NCBI RefSeq assembly: GCF_000183425.1
Contig: NC_014759.1
Coordinates: 1,612,001-1,676,000 of the forward strand
From: Marivirga tractuosa DSM 4126
GTDB lineage: Bacteria > Bacteroidota > Bacteroidia > Cytophagales > Cyclobacteriaceae
Length of the DNA stretch: 64,000 nucleotides
Reading direction: 5' to 3'
Shown: one piece after another, positions 1 through 8,774 of the stretch
How the letters are laid out: each line of letters starts with the position of its first letter
How positions within the stretch are numbered: position 1 is the stretch's first letter
Translations under genes and position numbers: made by a program
The notes under the pieces: model-generated
Databases searched by the model: none
What the model was told of the DNA's origin: nothing
What the model saw: the letters and a program-made list of their open reading frames with translations, nothing else

Positions 1-931
1 TATCGGTTGCATACAATGCCTTTGTCAATAATGAGGCAGTCGAACCCCCTTTGGATCCTGAATGCTTAAGCCACTCTTGATTAAGTGGGTTTTCCATGAC
101 AAATTCTAAAATCGGATCAAGGTGTTGATGCACTTCTTTAGGCAAAACTGATTTAGTATTGAGCTTCTCCATTAATTTCCTGTATTCTTTAGCGGTTGAA
201 GCAGGTAAGCGATCAGACCATACTTTCTGAACAGCCAATCCGAAATCGTTAAGACTATCATTTTCGAAAGTCCCATTTTTTAGCTTTTTATGGATTTGCG
301 TGCTTGCTTTTCGATACTCTCCATCACTTAAATCTCTAATGCTTTCAATGGCCTCAATAGTACTTTTTTCAGGAAACAGATAGTCTCTTATAAACAGAGA
401 GGAAACCAAATAATAAATAGAATCATGTTTTTCTATTCCCAGAAGCTTGATTCGGCTATTGATATTTTCTAACCCTAGTAAATCAATCAAGTATTCGGTA
501 TTAGCGTTAGAGCTATAATTGATCATACCCTTCGCTATTTCCCACAATGAAACACTGCTATCTTTTTCTAGTTCAAGATTGTTAAGCCAGGCTCTATGAG
601 CACCGCCATCTGTCGCTGGATAATGATACTTTTTCAAATCTGAAACTGAGAGTTTTTGATCGGGATTCAATTTTCCCTCCGCAGCTTGATAGGCATATTC
701 TATTGCAATAATTATTTTCACAGTGCTGGCAAGCGGCAGCATTTTAATTTCATTATGCTCTGCCAGCACCTTTTCGTTTTGACTTAAACTGATCGAAATT
801 CGGTCTGGATTTCCTCTAATGAAATCTACAATCCGCTCTTTATCAGGCTTTACCATAAAGAACGCTACTCCAAAACCTGCAGAAAGGATTAAAATAATAG
901 CACTACCTATTATTAGTGTTTTTTTAAGCAT
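1..931 (-). CDS. Beta-lactamase-like serine hydrolase (class A fold), 3' end cut by window
   Basis: Reading from an ATG at 931, the frame stays open to the window edge, giving about 310 residues without the C-terminus. A single hydrophobic segment (residues about 5-26) follows a short basic N-terminus, so the protein is probably exported or anchored on the outer face of the inner membrane. The active-site motifs of the penicillin-recognising serine hydrolases are visible: S69-T-V-K72 (SxxK), S140-S-N142 (SxN) and a K-G-G triad near residue 292. This supports a class A beta-lactamase-like fold; a peptidase or esterase role is equally possible and drug resistance should not be assumed. The start lies 6 nt after the stop of the upstream membrane-protein gene, so it is probably the third gene of the ECF sigma operon. 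Confidence 0.8.
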   Translation of the reverse strand, partial: MLKKTLIIGSAIILILSAGFGVAFFMVKPDKERIVDFIRGNPDRISISLSQNEKVLAEHNEIKMLPLASTVKIIIAIEYAYQAAEGKLNPDQKLSVSDLKKYHYPATDGGAHRAWLNNLELEKDSSVSLWEIAKGMINYSSNANTEYLIDLLGLENINSRIKLLGIEKHDSIYYLVSSLFIRDYLFPEKSTIEAIESIRDLSDGEYRKASTQIHKKLKNGTFENDSLNDFGLAVQKVWSDRLPASTAKEYRKLMEKLNTKSVLPKEVHQHLDPILEFVMENPLNQEWLKHSGSKGGSTASLLTKALYATD

Positions 932-937
932 GTTCTT

Positions 938-1582
938 TTACTTTTCAGATGTTCCTAATTCTCTTTCAATTTTTTCAATGTCCACAATCACGGGCATCAA
1001 ATCCTTAGCAATCGCTTTCATATTGAGTTTGTAGATATAAAAATAAAGCGCAGTTAAGAAGATAATATAAACAAGGTGACCGTAAATGTTTTCCGACAGC
1101 AAGCCTTGCAGAAAGCTATTTTCCCAATGAATATCACGGTGAAAATAGGCACTTGAAATCATAAGGAGTAAACCCGTATAAGGAGGCAACAAATACCAGT
1201 ATAAAACACTTTTCAGAAGTTTTACCTCTTCCTCTACATATCTTTTTTGTTTATTCAATTGATGTTTCAGTGATGCATTGGTACCAAAATCAGTCTTTAA
1301 TCCTCTTGTCTTTTTAAGTTTGTAGATCACGTATAAGAACCAAACTGCCATCAGAAGAACTCCTGACTTAAAGAGATAATAAGGCACTTCACAAAAAAGG
1401 TAAAGGGCGATGGGCAAGAGCAAAATGGCCAATCCTATCTCCAACTGATTCCTTTTTCGAATACTCTTATCCAACTGATTTGCTTTTCTTTTCAATTCAT
1501 TAGCCAAATCATCATAGTTGAGGTTCAACTGAATATTTCGACTTGATCCCTTCCAAATGTTTATTAAATTTTGATCATTCAT
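938..1582 (-). CDS. Membrane protein encoded with ECF sigma factor (putative anti-sigma partner)
   Basis: A 214-residue protein with a charged cytoplasmic N-terminus of about 45 residues, a hydrophobic pair near residues 48-86, a lysine-rich linker, and two further membrane segments near 126-145 and 166-187. No named domain is recognised. Its ATG overlaps the stop of the sigma-factor gene by 8 nt, which points to translational coupling. In Bacteroidota an ECF sigma gene is very often followed by a membrane protein that holds the sigma factor inactive, so an anti-sigma role is inferred from position, not from a recognised domain. The short soluble N-terminus (with an NIWKGS-type sequence) would be the sigma-binding part if this is right. 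Confidence 0.6.
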   Translation of the reverse strand: MNDQNLINIWKGSSRNIQLNLNYDDLANELKRKANQLDKSIRKRNQLEIGLAILLLPIALYLFCEVPYYLFKSGVLLMAVWFLYVIYKLKKTRGLKTDFGTNASLKHQLNKQKRYVEEEVKLLKSVLYWYLLPPYTGLLLMISSAYFHRDIHWENSFLQGLLSENIYGHLVYIIFLTALYFYIYKLNMKAIAKDLMPVIVDIEKIERELGTSEK

Positions 1583-2081
1583 AATGTTCTAATTTAGGTG
1601 TAAGACAAGCATGCAAAATTTCACGAATTCGCTTCATTTTAACCGCCACATAGTTCTCACTAATCCCAATAGTTTCACTGATTTCTCTGTATGATAATTC
1701 TTCTAAAAAGAGCACAATTACTGCTTGATCAGCTTTATTTAGTTGATTGATGCAAGCCTGCAAGGCTTCATATCTGCTATTTTCATCTTGAAAATTTGAG
1801 TCAGCAAATTCCTCAACTTTTATAGCGTCAAGGCTAGTAATTTTATCGCTTGACTTTTTATGTTTCAAGATAGATTTATAGCAAACATTGAGTGCGATCC
1901 TGTAAATCCAAGTACTAACTTTGGATGTCCCTTTAAAAGATGGAAATGATTTCCATACTTGAAAAACTACCTCCTGAAACAAGTCTTCTGATTCAAAGGA
2001 ATCGCTAGCATACAGTTTGCAAACTCTGTAAATGCTATGCTTATTTTTTTCAATGATGTCTGCATATTTCTCTTCAGTCAT
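1575..2081 (-). CDS. ECF-type RNA polymerase sigma-70 factor
   Basis: The 168-residue product has the two-domain layout of ECF sigma factors. Region 2 lies at about residues 10-75, with the -10 recognition segment around SESEDLFQEVVFQVWK and the WIYRIALN helix. Region 4 lies at about 105-160, with a helix-turn-helix around LSYREISETIGISENYVAVKMKR. There is no extra C-terminal domain. It heads a probable operon with the overlapping membrane protein and the serine hydrolase downstream, so this sigma may control a cell-envelope stress response; that role is inference. No clear TAnnTTTG element was found upstream in the 256-bp gap, which would fit autoregulation from its own non-standard promoter. 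Confidence 0.9.
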   Translation of the reverse strand: MTEEKYADIIEKNKHSIYRVCKLYASDSFESEDLFQEVVFQVWKSFPSFKGTSKVSTWIYRIALNVCYKSILKHKKSSDKITSLDAIKVEEFADSNFQDENSRYEALQACINQLNKADQAVIVLFLEELSYREISETIGISENYVAVKMKRIREILHACLTPKLEHYE

Positions 2082-2337
2082 TAATCTATCTTTATCAAAA
2101 GTCCTCTTTTTGGGTTTCTACATAGTTGGTTCTTGATGGTCTGAAAATATGACAAAAAATATTAATAATTTTTGAAAAAAATTATTAAGAGGGTTTTGTG
2201 AGCGGTAGATAGGGCTGTTTTCTGTAGCAGAATATTGAAGTGTAATTCTTCCGGGTGGAAAAGACAGTAATACAAAGTAAAATAGAATTACGAAAATTGT
2301 TTCAAACGTATTTATTCTAATTACTCAATAGTTAATT

Positions 2338-3657
2338 TCACTTTAATAGCCGTTTTGTTTTATAAAAAATAATCTGCTCCGCTATTTCATGACGAGTAGT
2401 ATCCCCTTCAGGATAATACATATCATAGTATAAATCTAAACGATGCTTTCCCGTATTGAGCTTGGAGACATCCACGATGGTTAGCAAGCCATCCTGACCA
2501 GTTAAGGAGTTGCGTTGGTAAATAAAATCATCTTGCAAAAGCTTTCCATCTAAAGCCACTCCATAAAAATTTTCAAGACAGGCCATTCGTAAAGAGTCGT
2601 AAGAAACGCCTTCTTTTTCCTTGGCATTATCGTAATCACAAGCGACCATAATACGTTCTTGCTCGAATTCAGGAGTATGGACAATAAACAATTCTAAATA
2701 TTCCTCATCAATAACGTAGTCGCTAATATGCATTCTTTTCGAATAAAACCCGTCTGTAACTTTTGAGCGATATTTTGACTCATCTAACCGATATTCATTT
2801 GCTCCGTATGGTGCCAATGCAATAGTACGTCCAAATATAAAACCATCAGATCTTAAAAAAAGAACAGATACTACCGTAAATAAACCAAACAGAAATAAAA
2901 TAAGGCTGACTTTCCATTTTTTATGATTAGAAATGACACCATAATAGATATTTCGGTACAAAAATGCTAATGTCAACCATCCAGCTAACCTATGTATGGG
3001 ATAATAGACTTTGTTGATAAAAGGTATTTTTCTTAGACCACCCAAGCTAACAAAATCTGTGAAAACTAGAATGAGAAATATTGTAAGAACATTATTAAAA
3101 ATTGTGTAGTCGTAGTTTCCTGGAAAAACTGACTGAAATATACTAATTGCACCCGCTATTATGGCTACAAACACAGCAAGGCCAGCCACCCACATAAACA
3201 CCAAAAAGCTAATCGCAAAAATCACACTACAGATTTTCTCTAACTTTATAATTTGCTGCTGGTAATCACCTGATTTTCGAATTGTCCGCAGATATTTATC
3301 AGGATAGTTTAAATCTTCGTATTTAACTCCTGATTTATAGATATAAGATAAACCAACAAAGGCTGCCCAAACGGATCGAAATAAAATGTGAGATAGAAAA
3401 CCGATGAGAAGAATAATATTGGCAAACTTTAAAATGGCAGTAAGCGCTTCATTTACAGTACCATCGGAGAAAATGGATGCCGAATTCATTTCCAAAAAGT
3501 AATTGAACTCTTCAATCAGTGGATAGATTTTAAACAATCCAAAAAGGACAATCCCAGATATTAATATTTCAGGCTCCCAGCTGCCTTCTTGAACTCTTTT
3601 TAACCATGCAGGTGTTTCATATGCACCTTTGTCTTTATCGCTATCGTTGCTACTCAT
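2338..3657 (-). CDS. Multi-pass membrane protein of unknown function
   Basis: 439 residues; I do not recognise the family. A charged N-terminus (to about residue 28) is followed by a long membrane region with segments near 31-50, 73-95, 100-115, 143-175, 188-208, 222-240 and 248-268. The C-terminal 165 residues are soluble, rich in charged and aromatic residues and probably beta-structured. The protein begins inside the end of the preceding gene (8-nt overlap), so it is made together with the small exported SnoaL-like protein. The arrangement of a large membrane platform with a C-terminal extracytoplasmic domain suggests a sensor or envelope protein, but nothing in the sequence fixes a reaction. 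Confidence 0.6.
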   Translation of the reverse strand: MSSNDSDKDKGAYETPAWLKRVQEGSWEPEILISGIVLFGLFKIYPLIEEFNYFLEMNSASIFSDGTVNEALTAILKFANIILLIGFLSHILFRSVWAAFVGLSYIYKSGVKYEDLNYPDKYLRTIRKSGDYQQQIIKLEKICSVIFAISFLVFMWVAGLAVFVAIIAGAISIFQSVFPGNYDYTIFNNVLTIFLILVFTDFVSLGGLRKIPFINKVYYPIHRLAGWLTLAFLYRNIYYGVISNHKKWKVSLILFLFGLFTVVSVLFLRSDGFIFGRTIALAPYGANEYRLDESKYRSKVTDGFYSKRMHISDYVIDEEYLELFIVHTPEFEQERIMVACDYDNAKEKEGVSYDSLRMACLENFYGVALDGKLLQDDFIYQRNSLTGQDGLLTIVDVSKLNTGKHRLDLYYDMYYPEGDTTRHEIAEQIIFYKTKRLLK

Positions 3658-4111
3658 TTTTCCTAGGTTCGTTTCTGTTATCCATATCAGCTGTGATCAT
3701 CCATTTGCCATCTTCTTTTCTTAAAGTCAAAATATATTTACCCATAGCTGGCAAGCTCTCTTGCCCTTTATATCCTCCAATGATATAGCCAGTTGTGCCA
3801 TCTATTGAATAATCGTATGCTTCTAATACTAATCTTCCGCCTGCACTTTGGTAGGCTTCTTCAATATTGGATCTGCCTTTGGTAATGGGTTTATTGGGCC
3901 GTAAAATGTACCCATCTTCAGTAAAAAGGCTAGCTAGTTGAGCTGCATCAGAATTTTGCCAATGTGTCTCATAATCGCGAAGTACTCGGTCTAATTCTTT
4001 GGGTAAGTCAATTGCTTTAGGATTTTCTTGTGCAGCTGCATTGCTCAATGCCACTGATAAATGTAATAATCCAATGAGCAATAAGTATTTTAAGTTGGAT
4101 AGTTTTCTCAT
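3650..4111 (-). CDS. Exported SnoaL-like / DUF4440-type (NTF2-fold) protein
   Basis: 153 residues with a clear signal peptide (hydrophobic to about residue 27, cleavage near SNAAAQ). The mature part matches the NTF2-like fold used by SnoaL and DUF4440 proteins: a first helix with W-x-N-S-D-A-A-Q-L-A, the strand motif LFTEDGYILRPNKPITKG, and the terminal strands YILTLRKEDGKWMI. Members bind small ligands or act as subunits; no catalytic residue can be named here. The stop overlaps the start of the downstream membrane protein by 8 nt, so the two are likely one functional unit. Confidence 0.75.
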   Translation of the reverse strand: MRKLSNLKYLLLIGLLHLSVALSNAAAQENPKAIDLPKELDRVLRDYETHWQNSDAAQLASLFTEDGYILRPNKPITKGRSNIEEAYQSAGGRLVLEAYDYSIDGTTGYIIGGYKGQESLPAMGKYILTLRKEDGKWMITADMDNRNEPRKNE

Positions 4112-4288
4112 ATCATTAGATATATAAACTTAAAAATAAATTGAATGATAAGGAATCACAAGCTAGCTAGTGTTTTTTTAGAATGTTTAATAAATCTACA
4201 AATCAAACACTTAAATAGTAACCACGCTCAACAACACTCTAGAAGATAATCAGTTGTGACTATAATAAAAGGAAAAACAACTACAATT

Positions 4289-4951
4289 ATGGCAAGATAT
4301 GCAATCAGTGATATACATGGATGTTATCATACCTTCAAAGAGCTATTAAACACCATTGGGCTGAACAAAAGTGATGAATTAATCCTTCTGGGCGATTACA
4401 TAAATCGGGGGAATTATAGTAAAGAGGTTGTTGATTTCATTATGCAATTGGAAAGTGAAAAATACAATATTCACTGTTTAAAGGGTAATCATGAGGAGAT
4501 GATATTTGACTCAATTATTTATGATGACAATCCCAATAGTGAGGATGTTACTCTAAAAAGCTTTGGAATAACTAACTGGAAAGAGATACCCAAAAAGTAT
4601 ATCAATTGGTTTCTTAAACTCAAGCCTTACCACATCTCAAGCAATTATATTCTGGTGCATGCAGGCTTGGATTTCAGCAAAGAATCCTATTTGCAGGAAT
4701 ATAGGAACATGTATTGGATAAGAGATTGGTATAAAGACATTGATTATAATCGCCTCGGGAATAAAAAAATCATACATGGACATCAATCCATCACCAAAAA
4801 TGACATAATCAAAATGCGAGATGAGCTTGAAGATAGTCAGGTGCTAGGGATTGATAATGGTTGCTACAAGACAGACCAGTACGGATTAGGGAAACTTTGC
4901 TGCTTTAATTTGGATACCAAAGAGCTCTATTTTGAAGTAAATAAAGATTGA
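4289..4951 (+). CDS. Serine/threonine-type metallophosphatase
   Basis: From the ATG at 4289 the product is 220 residues. It carries the calcineurin-like phosphoesterase motifs in order: SDIHGCY (metal site 1) at the N-terminus, LLGDYINRG, KGNHEEMI, a central histidine in LVHAGLD, and IHGHQS near the C-terminus. This is the bacterial PrpE/PPP-type phosphatase family, cytoplasmic, using two metal ions to hydrolyse phosphoesters; the substrate is unknown. A longer frame opens with GTG at 4256, but the 11 extra residues are not family-like, and GGAAAA at 4271 can serve the ATG. The gene stands alone between divergent and convergent neighbours. Confidence 0.85.
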   Translation: MARYAISDIHGCYHTFKELLNTIGLNKSDELILLGDYINRGNYSKEVVDFIMQLESEKYNIHCLKGNHEEMIFDSIIYDDNPNSEDVTLKSFGITNWKEIPKKYINWFLKLKPYHISSNYILVHAGLDFSKESYLQEYRNMYWIRDWYKDIDYNRLGNKKIIHGHQSITKNDIIKMRDELEDSQVLGIDNGCYKTDQYGLGKLCCFNLDTKELYFEVNKD

Positions 4952-5018
4952 GGCACTATCATTGAAATTCTTCTCATTAAATTTAATTAAATCATGAGAC
5001 TTCTGAAAAAGAACTTAA

Positions 5019-5888
5019 TCATAATTTTAGCTTAGTTTTCTCTCTGTCCAAAAACTCCCGAAAATTAATCGGTTTCCGCTTTAAAAAATGCTCTACCTCT
5101 TTTGAAGTTTCAGGCGACTCCTTGAATCTAGGAAAATAATGCAGCATGATCAACACAAAAATATAGGTAAAACTGTGTCCCTCTTTCAGCTTTCTAACTA
5201 TAAATGCTAACAAATTAGGCGAAATAAATTTCACTTCTTTATCAACGACTTCACTTATTTGTTCTGCAAATTCCGAGAAACTCAGTAACTCACTATTAGT
5301 CAATTCATATGCTTGATTTTGATGATCAGAAGCATTTAAGAGAATTTCAGCCGCTACTGCTCCTACATCTTTCACATCGACTACAGTGAATTTCGCATCA
5401 CCTGCAGGTAAGTAAATCATTCCTTTACCCACTATATCCTTTCTTAAAGTAGTAATGAAATTTTGCATAAAATACGCAGGGCGCAAAAAGGTATATGGAA
5501 TCTCACTTTCCACTATCAACTTCTCAATCTTATGGTGCGGAATATAAGATTGTTTTTCCGCTCCTTGTACTGATAGAAATACTATGTGCTTTACATTTGC
5601 TTCTTTTGCCGCAACAATTAGTGGTTTGAAAACGGCTTTCACATCTGCAATATTAGGAGGTCGAAGCAAGAACAAAACATCTATGCCATCTAAATACCTT
5701 GAAAATTTTTCCGTTTTTCCAAAATCAAATTCTTGTTTCAGAAAAGGAGGTGGAAGTTTCTCTTGCTCCTTGAGATCATCTGGATTCCGAATCCCAGCTA
5801 TAATCTTTGCTTCAAAATTACCTATCAAAAATGATGATAAAATTGCTTGCCCCACATTTCCGGTAGCACCTGTTATCAGTATAGTCAT
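5019..5888 (-). CDS. NmrA-family NAD(P)-binding protein
   Basis: 289 residues beginning with a Rossmann dinucleotide-binding motif (GATGNVG, residues about 7-13). The conserved middle follows the NmrA/atypical SDR pattern, with VFLSVQGAEKQ, PYTFLRPAYFMQNF and a TVVDVKDVGAVAAEIL segment. There is no YxxxK catalytic pair, as is usual for NmrA proteins, which act as NAD(P)H-dependent quinone or azo reductases or as redox-sensing regulators. It lies 10 nt downstream of a second NAD(P)-binding gene and both are divergent from an HxlR-type regulator, the usual setting for electrophile or quinone stress genes. The exact substrate is unknown. Confidence 0.85.
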   Translation of the reverse strand: MTILITGATGNVGQAILSSFLIGNFEAKIIAGIRNPDDLKEQEKLPPPFLKQEFDFGKTEKFSRYLDGIDVLFLLRPPNIADVKAVFKPLIVAAKEANVKHIVFLSVQGAEKQSYIPHHKIEKLIVESEIPYTFLRPAYFMQNFITTLRKDIVGKGMIYLPAGDAKFTVVDVKDVGAVAAEILLNASDHQNQAYELTNSELLSFSEFAEQISEVVDKEVKFISPNLLAFIVRKLKEGHSFTYIFVLIMLHYFPRFKESPETSKEVEHFLKRKPINFREFLDREKTKLKL

Positions 5889-5898
5889 ATCTCAATTT

Positions 5899-6534
5899 TT
5901 ATTCGCTTACAAATGGCATTTGATGAACAAATTCATCGGATTCGATTTGCTTCAATATGAAGTCAGCTAAATCTGCACGGCTAATTTTGGTCGAAGCATT
6001 CACTCCTACCCAACCCACCCTATACTCATTTTTGGGTTTTTCATTGGTCAGTCTTGGTCCGCGAACTATCATCCAATCCAAGTTACTTTTCCGCAAGATT
6101 GCTGCATGAAGTACAGCATCCTTTAAGATTTTGGGTACAGCAACTTTCATAATAAAGCGGATCATTTTATCCGCTAATTTTGGCTTATCCTTGTCAGGAA
6201 CCGGGAGCCCTCCCCCTGAAAGTGAAATGATTTTTTTTACTCCTGCTTCCTTCATCGCTTCTACAATATTTTCAGTCCCATTAGTTTGTAACCATTGAGG
6301 TGATCCCTTCACATGACCAAACAAACTGAGTACAACATCAGCATTTTCTACTGTTCTTATCACATCATCTGCACTCAGAACATCTCCTTCTATAACTTCG
6401 AGCTTGGAATTTGCCAGTTCAACTTTTTTTGGGCTCCTTACTAATGCCTTAACTTTATAGCCTTCTTTCAATGCTGTTTCCAAAACTAGTTTCCCTGTCT
6501 GTCCAGTGCCACCGAATATCGCTAGTGTCTTCAT
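5899..6534 (-). CDS. NAD(P)-binding oxidoreductase, atypical SDR (NmrA/YwnB-like)
   Basis: 211 residues. The N-terminus holds GGTGQTG, a Rossmann glycine motif, then KALVRSPKK, the usual NADP-preferring basic stretch after strand 2. IISLSGGG and the late WMIVRGPRLT segment match NAD(P)H-binding proteins of the BVR-B/YwnB group. No Tyr-x-x-x-Lys pair is visible. First gene of a two-gene unit with the longer NmrA protein and divergent, across 123 bp, from the HxlR regulator. A role in reducing quinones or other electrophiles is inferred from that context only. Confidence 0.85.
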   Translation of the reverse strand: MKTLAIFGGTGQTGKLVLETALKEGYKVKALVRSPKKVELANSKLEVIEGDVLSADDVIRTVENADVVLSLFGHVKGSPQWLQTNGTENIVEAMKEAGVKKIISLSGGGLPVPDKDKPKLADKMIRFIMKVAVPKILKDAVLHAAILRKSNLDWMIVRGPRLTNEKPKNEYRVGWVGVNASTKISRADLADFILKQIESDEFVHQMPFVSE

Positions 6535-6609
6535 AATAATCTATCCTTTTAACTAAATTAACGTAAAAATAGATAGTCTGATAGTAGATTTCATTTGAAA
6601 AGACACTTA

Positions 6610-6628
6610 CCTTTTTGTTAGTAAAAGG
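6610..6628. promoter_or_regulatory. Candidate HxlR operator in divergent intergenic region
   Basis: CCTTTT at 6610-6615 and AAAAGG at 6623-6628 form a perfect 6-bp dyad around a 7-bp centre. A second, overlapping dyad is TTAC (6607-6610) with GTAA (6621-6624). It lies 30 bp before the HxlR start and 76 bp before the NAD(P)-binding operon, where a shared regulator would bind. No binding data can be seen from sequence; the assignment rests on position and symmetry. Confidence 0.35.
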
Positions 6629-6657
6629 CTAAAACAAACTTATTACATTTAACCCAG

Positions 6658-6998
6658 ATGATTGATCACAAAATACAAATAACAGCACGATGCCCAATCC
6701 GAACAACCATGGAATTGTTAGGAGGAAAATGGAAGTTACTGATTATCCAGCAACTCAAAAGTGGCAAGAAAAGAAGTCATGAAATAAAAGAACTGCTCCC
6801 AGATATAAGTGAAAAAATGCTTTTTCAAGAATTAAAATCACTCTTGGAATCAGGTCTTATCAGTAAAGAAACAGAAAGCAAAAACCACTGAAGGTTGTTT
6901 ACTCCATTACTGCAATAGGTGAAAAAACTTATCCACTTCTGAAGAGCATGCGAGATTTCGCTGTAGAATACGAAGAATTTATTAGCAAGAATAACTAA
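6658..6998 (+). pseudogene. HxlR-family transcriptional regulator, frameshifted
   Basis: The first frame (6658-6891) encodes the winged-helix start of an HxlR protein: a conserved cysteine at residue 12 in ARCPIRTTMELLGGKWKLLI, then LPDISEKMLFQELKSLLESGLI. It stops early at 6891. The missing C-terminal part continues in another frame from 6885 to 6998 with LKVVYSITAIGEKTYPLLKSM, the usual wing and dimer helix. One extra A in the A5 run at 6880-6884 would join the parts into a normal 113-residue protein. This may be a real disabling mutation, phase variation at a homopolymer, or a sequencing error. Family members sense quinones or aldehydes through the N-terminal cysteine and repress the neighbouring reductase genes. 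Confidence 0.75.
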
Positions 6999-7097
6999 AC
7001 GAATCCCTTCATAATAATTCTTTGAGTATGGTATTCTTGGTTTTCCTTCAATCCTAAAATTTTATTTATATTAATGTTTTATAACCTATAATTGCAA

Positions 7098-8774
7098 ATG
7101 AAAAAGCTTCAAATCTTCTCTATTCTTCTATTTCTAAATATTTCAGTAGGATTTTCCCAAAACCATTATGGCAAAAATGGAATGGTAGCTAGCGCTTCCA
7201 CTTACGCTTCCCAAGCTGGCTTAGAAATCCTAAAAGATGGGGGAAATGCAGTAGATGCTTCCATAGCCACAGCTTTCACATTGGCAGTTACTTGGCCCTT
7301 TGCAGGAAATATTGGGGGTGGCGGATTTATGGTCATTCATACAGAGGATGGCAATGTGACCACTTTTGATTTTAGGGAAAAAGCTCCTTTGGCCTCCACA
7401 AAAGATATGTTTTTGGATGAAAATGGAAAGTTAAAATCAGGCAGTAATCATAATACTGCACTTGCGATTGGTGTACCAGGCACCATTGCGGGTTTATATG
7501 ACGCTCATCAAAAATATGGCGAAATAGAATGGGAAAAGCTTTTAGAACGAGCTATTCAGTTAGCTGAATATGGTTTTCCATTACCGCAATCCTTAGCGAA
7601 GGATTTCTTTTATTTTGCTGAAAACCCTGATCAATTTCCCGAAATGCAATCATTCATCACAAGAGATGGAAAAGTAGTGGGGTTTGGTGAATTCTGGAAG
7701 CAACCCGCTCTTGCTGAAACATTAAAAAAGATTCAAGATGAAGGAAAAAAAGCATTTTATGAAGGGGAAACAGCACAAACTTTAGTGGATTACATTCAAT
7801 CTCAAGATGGTATTATCACCACGGAAGATCTTGCTGCATATGAAGCCATAGAACGACAACCCATTCATTCCACTTTTAAAGACTATGATTTATATGGTAT
7901 GCCTTTGCCAAGTTCAGGAGGTGTGGCCGTCACTCAAATGATGAATATGTGGGAGCAATTGGATGAAGTTCCTGAAATGGGGTCAGTCGAATATTATCAC
8001 ACACTAGCAGAGATCATGAGGAAAGCATTTAAAGACAGAGCACAATATCTGGGCGATAATGATTTTATTGAAATTCCAGATTTAGAAAGATTGCTATCTA
8101 AGAACTATGCTCGAGATCTGTTAAAAGAAATTGATTTTGAGCAAGTCGGCAAAAGCGATAGTACGGCTATTCAAATAATTTCGGAAGGTCAAGAAACTAC
8201 GCACTTGTCTGTGATGGACGAGACAGGAATGGCCGTATCGATGACCACTACGCTTGAACAAGGTTATGGTGTTAAGATGCAATCTCCCGAATTGGGCTTT
8301 CTATTGAATAATGAAATGGGAGATTTTAATGCTGTCCCTGGCGAAACCAATAATTCAGGACAAATTGGAACGCCTGCCAACACCATAGAACCCGGCAAAA
8401 GAATGCTTTCCAGTATGAGTCCATTCATAGTAAAGAAAAACAATCAACCTTTCCTGGTAATCGGAAGTCCTGGAGGAAGAACGATTATCAACACGGTTTT
8501 TCAAACTATTCTTGCGACCACGGTTTACGAATACCCCATGAATCAAGCAATAGAAGCACCCAAAATCCATCATCAATGGTTACCGGATAGAATCGTTTAC
8601 GAAGAATACAAAATGGCTCCTGAAACATTAGAAGCTCTAGAGGCAATGGGACATGAAATCCACATGCGAAGTTTTTTAGGCAGGTTAATGGGGATTAAAT
8701 ATAATGCAGAAACTGGCTTTATGGAGGGTGCTGCAGATAGCGGAAGTCCTGATGGAGAGGTGGCTTCTTATTAA
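7098..8774 (+). CDS. ggt: Gamma-glutamyltransferase / glutathione hydrolase
   Basis: 558 residues from the ATG at 7098; a TTG two codons earlier is less likely. A signal peptide covers about residues 1-20 (ending GFSQ), so the enzyme is periplasmic. The family hallmark is the autocleavage site: Thr367 in ETTHLSVMDETG becomes the N-terminal nucleophile of the small subunit. G456-S-P-G-G460 forms the oxyanion and substrate loop. The large subunit starts with GMVASASTYASQAGLEIL and DGGNAVDASIATAF, as in the Ntn-hydrolase family. The enzyme hydrolyses glutathione and other gamma-glutamyl compounds or transfers the glutamyl group. Its last 4 nt overlap the convergent TPR gene. Confidence 0.95.
   Translation: MKKLQIFSILLFLNISVGFSQNHYGKNGMVASASTYASQAGLEILKDGGNAVDASIATAFTLAVTWPFAGNIGGGGFMVIHTEDGNVTTFDFREKAPLASTKDMFLDENGKLKSGSNHNTALAIGVPGTIAGLYDAHQKYGEIEWEKLLERAIQLAEYGFPLPQSLAKDFFYFAENPDQFPEMQSFITRDGKVVGFGEFWKQPALAETLKKIQDEGKKAFYEGETAQTLVDYIQSQDGIITTEDLAAYEAIERQPIHSTFKDYDLYGMPLPSSGGVAVTQMMNMWEQLDEVPEMGSVEYYHTLAEIMRKAFKDRAQYLGDNDFIEIPDLERLLSKNYARDLLKEIDFEQVGKSDSTAIQIISEGQETTHLSVMDETGMAVSMTTTLEQGYGVKMQSPELGFLLNNEMGDFNAVPGETNNSGQIGTPANTIEPGKRMLSSMSPFIVKKNNQPFLVIGSPGGRTIINTVFQTILATTVYEYPMNQAIEAPKIHHQWLPDRIVYEEYKMAPETLEALEAMGHEIHMRSFLGRLMGIKYNAETGFMEGAADSGSPDGEVASY

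Noticed and set aside
4256..4288. GTG start extending the metallophosphatase by 11 residues
   Set aside because: The extra residues precede the conserved start before SDIHG, and an ATG with a nearby GGAAAA fits the family.
6880..6890. Programmed -1 frameshift in the HxlR gene
   Set aside because: The heptamer in frame is C-AAA-AAC, which lacks the X-XXY-YYZ pattern, and no clear downstream stimulatory structure is seen; mutation or error is simpler.
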